The notes below the pieces were generated by a model. It had not been told where the DNA came from and did not search any database. It worked only from the letters and a program-made list of their open reading frames with translations. Shown here piece by piece: positions 61,338 through 64,000 of a DNA stretch of 64,000 nt. A program made the translations under genes and the position numbers. Source of the stretch: Paenibacillus mendelii (GTDB taxonomy: Bacteria > Bacillota > Bacilli > Paenibacillales > Paenibacillaceae); NCBI RefSeq assembly GCF_024498075.1, contig NZ_JANHOF010000003.1, forward strand, positions 186,001 through 250,000, given 5' to 3'. The first letter of the stretch is position 1. Each line of letters begins with the position of its first letter.

Positions 61338-63311
61338 ATGAGCAGCCTATTCACTCGCATGATGGACCAACCAACAGACGGCTTATATGATATTCGCACA
61401 TCGGCGCCTGGGCCCGCCGGCTCGCTGCCGCTGACGCATGAGCTTCTGATGGAGGCACCGAGCGGCGACATATTCGGACTGTCGCAGAATGTTGGCATGG
61501 GGTGGCAGCCGAATCAGCTGCATGGCAAGCAGGTGCTCATTCTCAGCACGCAAGGCGGCGTTCGGACCGAGGATGGCACACCGGTTGCATTAGGTTACCA
61601 TACCGGCCATTGGGAGGTAGGACTACTGGTTAAAGCCGCCGCTGAAGAAATTAAGCGAAGCGGAGGGGTCCCGTTCGCGGGCTATGTAAGTGATCCCTGT
61701 GACGGTCGTTCACAAGGGACGACGGGGATGTTTGATTCTCTGCCCTATCGTAACGATGCCGCTATTGTGTTCAGGCGGCTTATTCGCTCGTTGCCGACGC
61801 GCAGGGCGGTGCTCGGCGTGGCTACCTGCGACAAAGGCCTGCCGGCGATGATGATCGCCCTTGCCGCGATGCATGAGCTCCCCTGCATCATTATTCCGGG
61901 TGGTGTCACTTTGCCGCCAAGCAGCGGCGAGGATGCCGGCAAAGTGCAGACCATAGGCGCCCGGTACGCTAATCAAGAGATCACACTGCAGGAAGCGGCT
62001 GATGCCGGCTGCCGCGCCTGCGCTACGCCTGGAGGCGGCTGCCAGTTTCTTGGCACGGCGGCAACCGCACAGGTGGTTGCCGAGGCACTTGGTATGGCGC
62101 TGCCGCATTCGGCGCTTGCCCCTTCGGGTCAACCGATCTGGGAGGAGATGGCCCGTCAGTCGGCCGTCTCGGTCATGGAGATGGAGGCGAAGGGGATACG
62201 CATGCGTGATATCGTGACCGACGCATCTATACGCAATGCCATGGCTGTACATGCCGCCTTCGGAGGCTCCACGAACCTGCTGCTGCATATTCCGGCAATT
62301 GCTCATGCGGCGGGTTGTACAATACCGACAGTGGAGGATTGGATTCAGATCAACCGGTCCGTACCGCGACTCGTAAGCGTGCTGCCCAATGGGCCTGAGT
62401 ATCATTCCACGGTTCGAGCGTTCCTGGCCGGCGGTGTGCCCGAGGTCATGCTGCAGCTTCGACCGCTCGGCGTGCTGGATGAGAGCGTCATGACCGCTGC
62501 CGGAGAAACGCTCGGCCATGTGCTTGATTGGTGGAAGATGTCCGATAGACGCGCCCGGCTGCGGGAACGGCTTTGGGAGGCGGACGGCGTGGATCCGGAT
62601 AGCGTCATTATGAGTCCGGAGCATGCGAAGAGTCGCGGACTTACCTCAACGGTTACATTTGCGACCGGCAATATCGCCCCAGAGGGTTCCGTCATTAAGT
62701 CGACCGCCATCGACCCCAGTGTCGTTGGCACGGACGGCGTCTATCGGCATACGGGAAGAGCCAAAGTGTTTACGACGGAAAGAGAGGCAATCCGGGCGCT
62801 CAAGACCGGCGGCATTGTAGCCGGGGATGTCATGGCGGTTATCGGCAGAGGGCCCTCCGGATCCGGCATGGAAGAGACGTATCAGCTCACCTCCGCGCTC
62901 AAATATTTGCCTTTTGGCAAGCAGGTTTCCCTTATTACCGATGCGAGGTTCTCCGGTGTCTCTACAGGTGCGTGCATTGGACATATCGGACCTGAGGCAT
63001 TAGCGGGAGGGCCAATCGGCAAACTGCTCGATGGCGACATCATTGAGATTATCGTTGACCTTAACCGGCTGGAGGGATCCATTAATTTCATTGGCCAGGG
63101 CGAGGAACGTTTCTCTGCTGCGGAGGGGGCGGCTATTCTGGCATTACGCGATCCTCATCCGAATTTGGCCCCTGATCCAGCGTTACCTGAGGACACCCGA
63201 CTGTGGGCCGCCCTGCAATCGGTCAGCGGCGGCACCTGGAGCGGCAGCATCTATGATACGGAGAGAATAATAACTGCGCTTGCCGCGGGGAAAAAAGCAC
63301 TTGGATGGTAA
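61338..63311 (+). CDS. IlvD/Edd-family sugar-acid dehydratase, YjhG/YagF (D-xylonate dehydratase) type
   Basis: 657 aa, matching the ~655 aa of YjhG/YagF and longer than IlvD. SD-like GGGGGGA precedes the ATG. The Fe-S ligands are likely Cys in [20 protein letters not shown] and the [15 protein letters not shown] region; the last is family-wide (GTCxFMGTAxT in IlvD). [23 protein letters not shown] and [18 protein letters not shown] are further signatures. It removes water from a pentonate such as D-xylonate to give a 2-keto-3-deoxy acid. No aldolase is in the window; neighbouring dehydrogenases could act before or after it. Confidence 0.9.
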   Translation: MSSLFTRMMDQPTDGLYDIRTSAPGPAGSLPLTHELLMEAPSGDIFGLSQNVGMGWQPNQLHGKQVLILSTQGGVRTEDGTPVALGYHTGHWEVGLLVKAAAEEIKRSGGVPFAGYVSDPCDGRSQGTTGMFDSLPYRNDAAIVFRRLIRSLPTRRAVLGVATCDKGLPAMMIALAAMHELPCIIIPGGVTLPPSSGEDAGKVQTIGARYANQEITLQEAADAGCRACATPGGGCQFLGTAATAQVVAEALGMALPHSALAPSGQPIWEEMARQSAVSVMEMEAKGIRMRDIVTDASIRNAMAVHAAFGGSTNLLLHIPAIAHAAGCTIPTVEDWIQINRSVPRLVSVLPNGPEYHSTVRAFLAGGVPEVMLQLRPLGVLDESVMTAAGETLGHVLDWWKMSDRRARLRERLWEADGVDPDSVIMSPEHAKSRGLTSTVTFATGNIAPEGSVIKSTAIDPSVVGTDGVYRHTGRAKVFTTEREAIRALKTGGIVAGDVMAVIGRGPSGSGMEETYQLTSALKYLPFGKQVSLITDARFSGVSTGACIGHIGPEALAGGPIGKLLDGDIIEIIVDLNRLEGSINFIGQGEERFSAAEGAAILALRDPHPNLAPDPALPEDTRLWAALQSVSGGTWSGSIYDTERIITALAAGKKALGW

Positions 63312-63319
63312 GGCGATAG

Positions 63320-63565
63320 CGATTTTCATCATCCCCTGCCGGCGAACGAAGTTCTTGTACATGCAGCAAGTGGAAACACCGGAAGCAAATTCAATGCAGC
63401 ATTGTTGGATATGCGATTCGCCCGTTCCGGATCTTCGTTAAAGAGAGTGAAGGGCTTGTAACAATGGTGGAGTATGGATTTAATCCGGAAGAAAAGCGAG
63501 CTTTGATGAATGTTGCGAAGCAACTGCATAAGGATCGGATCGGATCTGTTCTCTTGTTGGATTGA
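63320..63565 (+). pseudogene. Decayed fragment of an unidentified gene
   Basis: An open frame with no start codon until ATG 63464 ends at 63565: IVGYAIRPFRIFVKES and MVEYGFNPEEKRALMNVAK look like real protein (amphipathic, good codon use). No ribosome site is seen, so it is probably a 5'-truncated remnant. A further 33-codon frame follows (63570-63671), also unrecognised. Confidence 0.35.
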
Positions 63566-63700
63566 ATTTTTGGAGCATACAGAATCCGGGCATTTACGAG
63601 ATGCTGTTTACCGGGGGTTCGTTCTGCAGGAGATGAGTCCTAGCACAATGAAGCTCAAAAGAGATGGGTAAAGGTTGAGTAAGGGGGTATCTTGAAGCCA

Positions 63701-63729
63701 TTGAACGGTTTAAATAGGTGTGTTATGCT
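63701..63729 (+). promoter_or_regulatory. Promoter of the antisense RNA
   Basis: TTGAAC, 17-base spacer, TATGCT; transcription would start near 63736 and run toward the toxin gene. Confidence 0.65.
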
Positions 63730-63737
63730 AAGAATAA

Positions 63738-63774
63738 AGAAAAGAACCGCAGATGCTGCTAACATCTACGGTTC
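63738..63774 (-). terminator. Terminator of the toxin mRNA
   Basis: On the minus strand GAACCGTAGATG and CATCTGCGGTTC (one mismatch) are followed by TTTTCTTTATTC. The toxin message would overlap the antisense RNA by about 120 nt. Confidence 0.65.
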
Positions 63775-63824
63775 GGGTACACGCCGCTTGAAGAGCGGTA
63801 GGCTATCGGATAGTAATCGATCGA

Positions 63825-63866
63825 GAAATAGACCGGGTCCTTGTCCAGGGCGGTCTATTTCTTTTT
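63825..63866 (+). terminator. Terminator of the antisense RNA
   Basis: Perfect 11-bp arms GAAATAGACCG and CGGTCTATTTC with CTTTTTG after; the toxin stop codon (63855-63857, minus) is inside the stem. Confidence 0.75.
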
Positions 63867-63965
63867 GTTGGTTAGTGTAATGACGATGGTCACAATCAGC
63901 GAAATCAGCGCGATTAGCATCGAACCGAATCCGATCATGAGCGTCAGTACGTCCTTAACCTCCAA
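63855..63965 (-). CDS. TxpA/BsrG-like holin-like type I toxin, 36 aa
   Basis: TTG start at 63965, four bases after GGGAGGTGA; the ATG eight bases earlier reads only nine codons. The peptide begins EVKDVLTLMIGFGSMLIALI and ends in VITLTNKKK: a short head, one membrane helix and a Lys-rich tail, the form of the putative holin-like toxins common in Bacillus and Paenibacillus. Such peptides insert into the membrane and are kept silent by an antisense RNA, which is predicted here at 63736-63866. The promoter lies beyond the right edge. Confidence 0.85.
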   Translation of the reverse strand: MEVKDVLTLMIGFGSMLIALISLIVTIVITLTNKKK

Positions 63966-64000
63966 GGCATCACCTCCCTTCCGGGAGATTAGCCGACCGC

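Larger units (their letters stand above)
63736..63866 (+). ncRNA. Antisense antitoxin RNA (RatA-like), predicted
   Basis: Predicted ~130-nt RNA from the promoter at 63701 to the terminator at 63825-63866 (GAAATAGACCG / CGGTCTATTTC, then CTTTTTG). It includes hairpins GAACCGCAGATG/CATCTACGGTTC and CCGCTTGAAGAGCGG. Its 3' end covers the toxin stop codon and 3' leader, the layout of txpA/RatA type I systems, where pairing causes decay of the toxin mRNA. Confidence 0.65.

Overview
The window looks like the chromosome of a Paenibacillus-type soil Firmicute. The reasons are S-layer-homology (SLH) anchored and very long secreted carbohydrate-active proteins, two sugar ABC operons without their own ATPase, a YesM/YesN-type two-component pair, strong AGGAGG ribosome sites with frequent GTG/TTG starts, and a Gram-positive type I toxin locus. 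No rRNA, tRNA, CRISPR array, prophage or complete insertion sequence is visible.

Layout. 1-4838: the end of a large SLH surface protein with a CBM9-like module, then a PhyH-type dioxygenase. 5047-9527: a CehA/McbA-type PHP metallohydrolase with a 25-histidine tail (minus) and a neutral-ceramidase-like protein. 9640-13535: a small membrane protein, a NarL-type two-component pair, and a YodB-like HxlR regulator with a DsbA/SpxH-like protein. 13892-20069: a CUT1 sugar ABC operon, an AraC regulator and a cytoplasmic sulfatase. 20247-23119: an SDR, a zincin-motif protein of unknown role and an APH-like kinase. 23389-32260: a YesM/YesN pair, a lipoprotein/permease ABC operon and an ADP-ribosylglycohydrolase-like protein. 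32325-44326: two copies of a structured 158-bp repeat, a beta-helix gene cut by an in-frame stop, and two tandem 1.2-1.5 kaa secreted DUF5722-type proteins with matching promoters.

44488-52213 is an electrophile/quinone-stress island: MarR + MFS + DoxX, MarR + pirin, azoreductase, SDR + TetR, Rrf2 + DoxX. A shared element, TATAATGTGC-N8-GTTGCA, overlaps the -10 box in front of azoR, rrf2 and the second doxX. I propose it as the operator of the Rrf2 protein; this is the clearest undescribed regulatory signal here. 52404-55026 holds Nudix, a tiny Cys-rich protein, an acyltransferase and a GNAT. 55141-57774 is a deoxyribose-type operon (SorC-family regulator, DeoC, ribokinase-like). 58093-63311 is a sugar-acid cluster (SDR, 2-hydroxyacid dehydrogenase, cupin, GntR, YjhG/YagF-type dehydratase). 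The right edge carries a TxpA-like 36-aa type I toxin (63855-63965, minus) with a convergent antisense RNA.

Functionally, the left two thirds describes sensing, degrading and importing plant or microbial glycans: sensors and AraC regulators control lipoprotein-dependent importers and secreted modular enzymes, with intracellular sulfatase and glycohydrolase-like enzymes finishing the substrates. The right third handles reactive electrophiles and the sugars and sugar acids released. All family calls come from reading the sequence; no database search was run.
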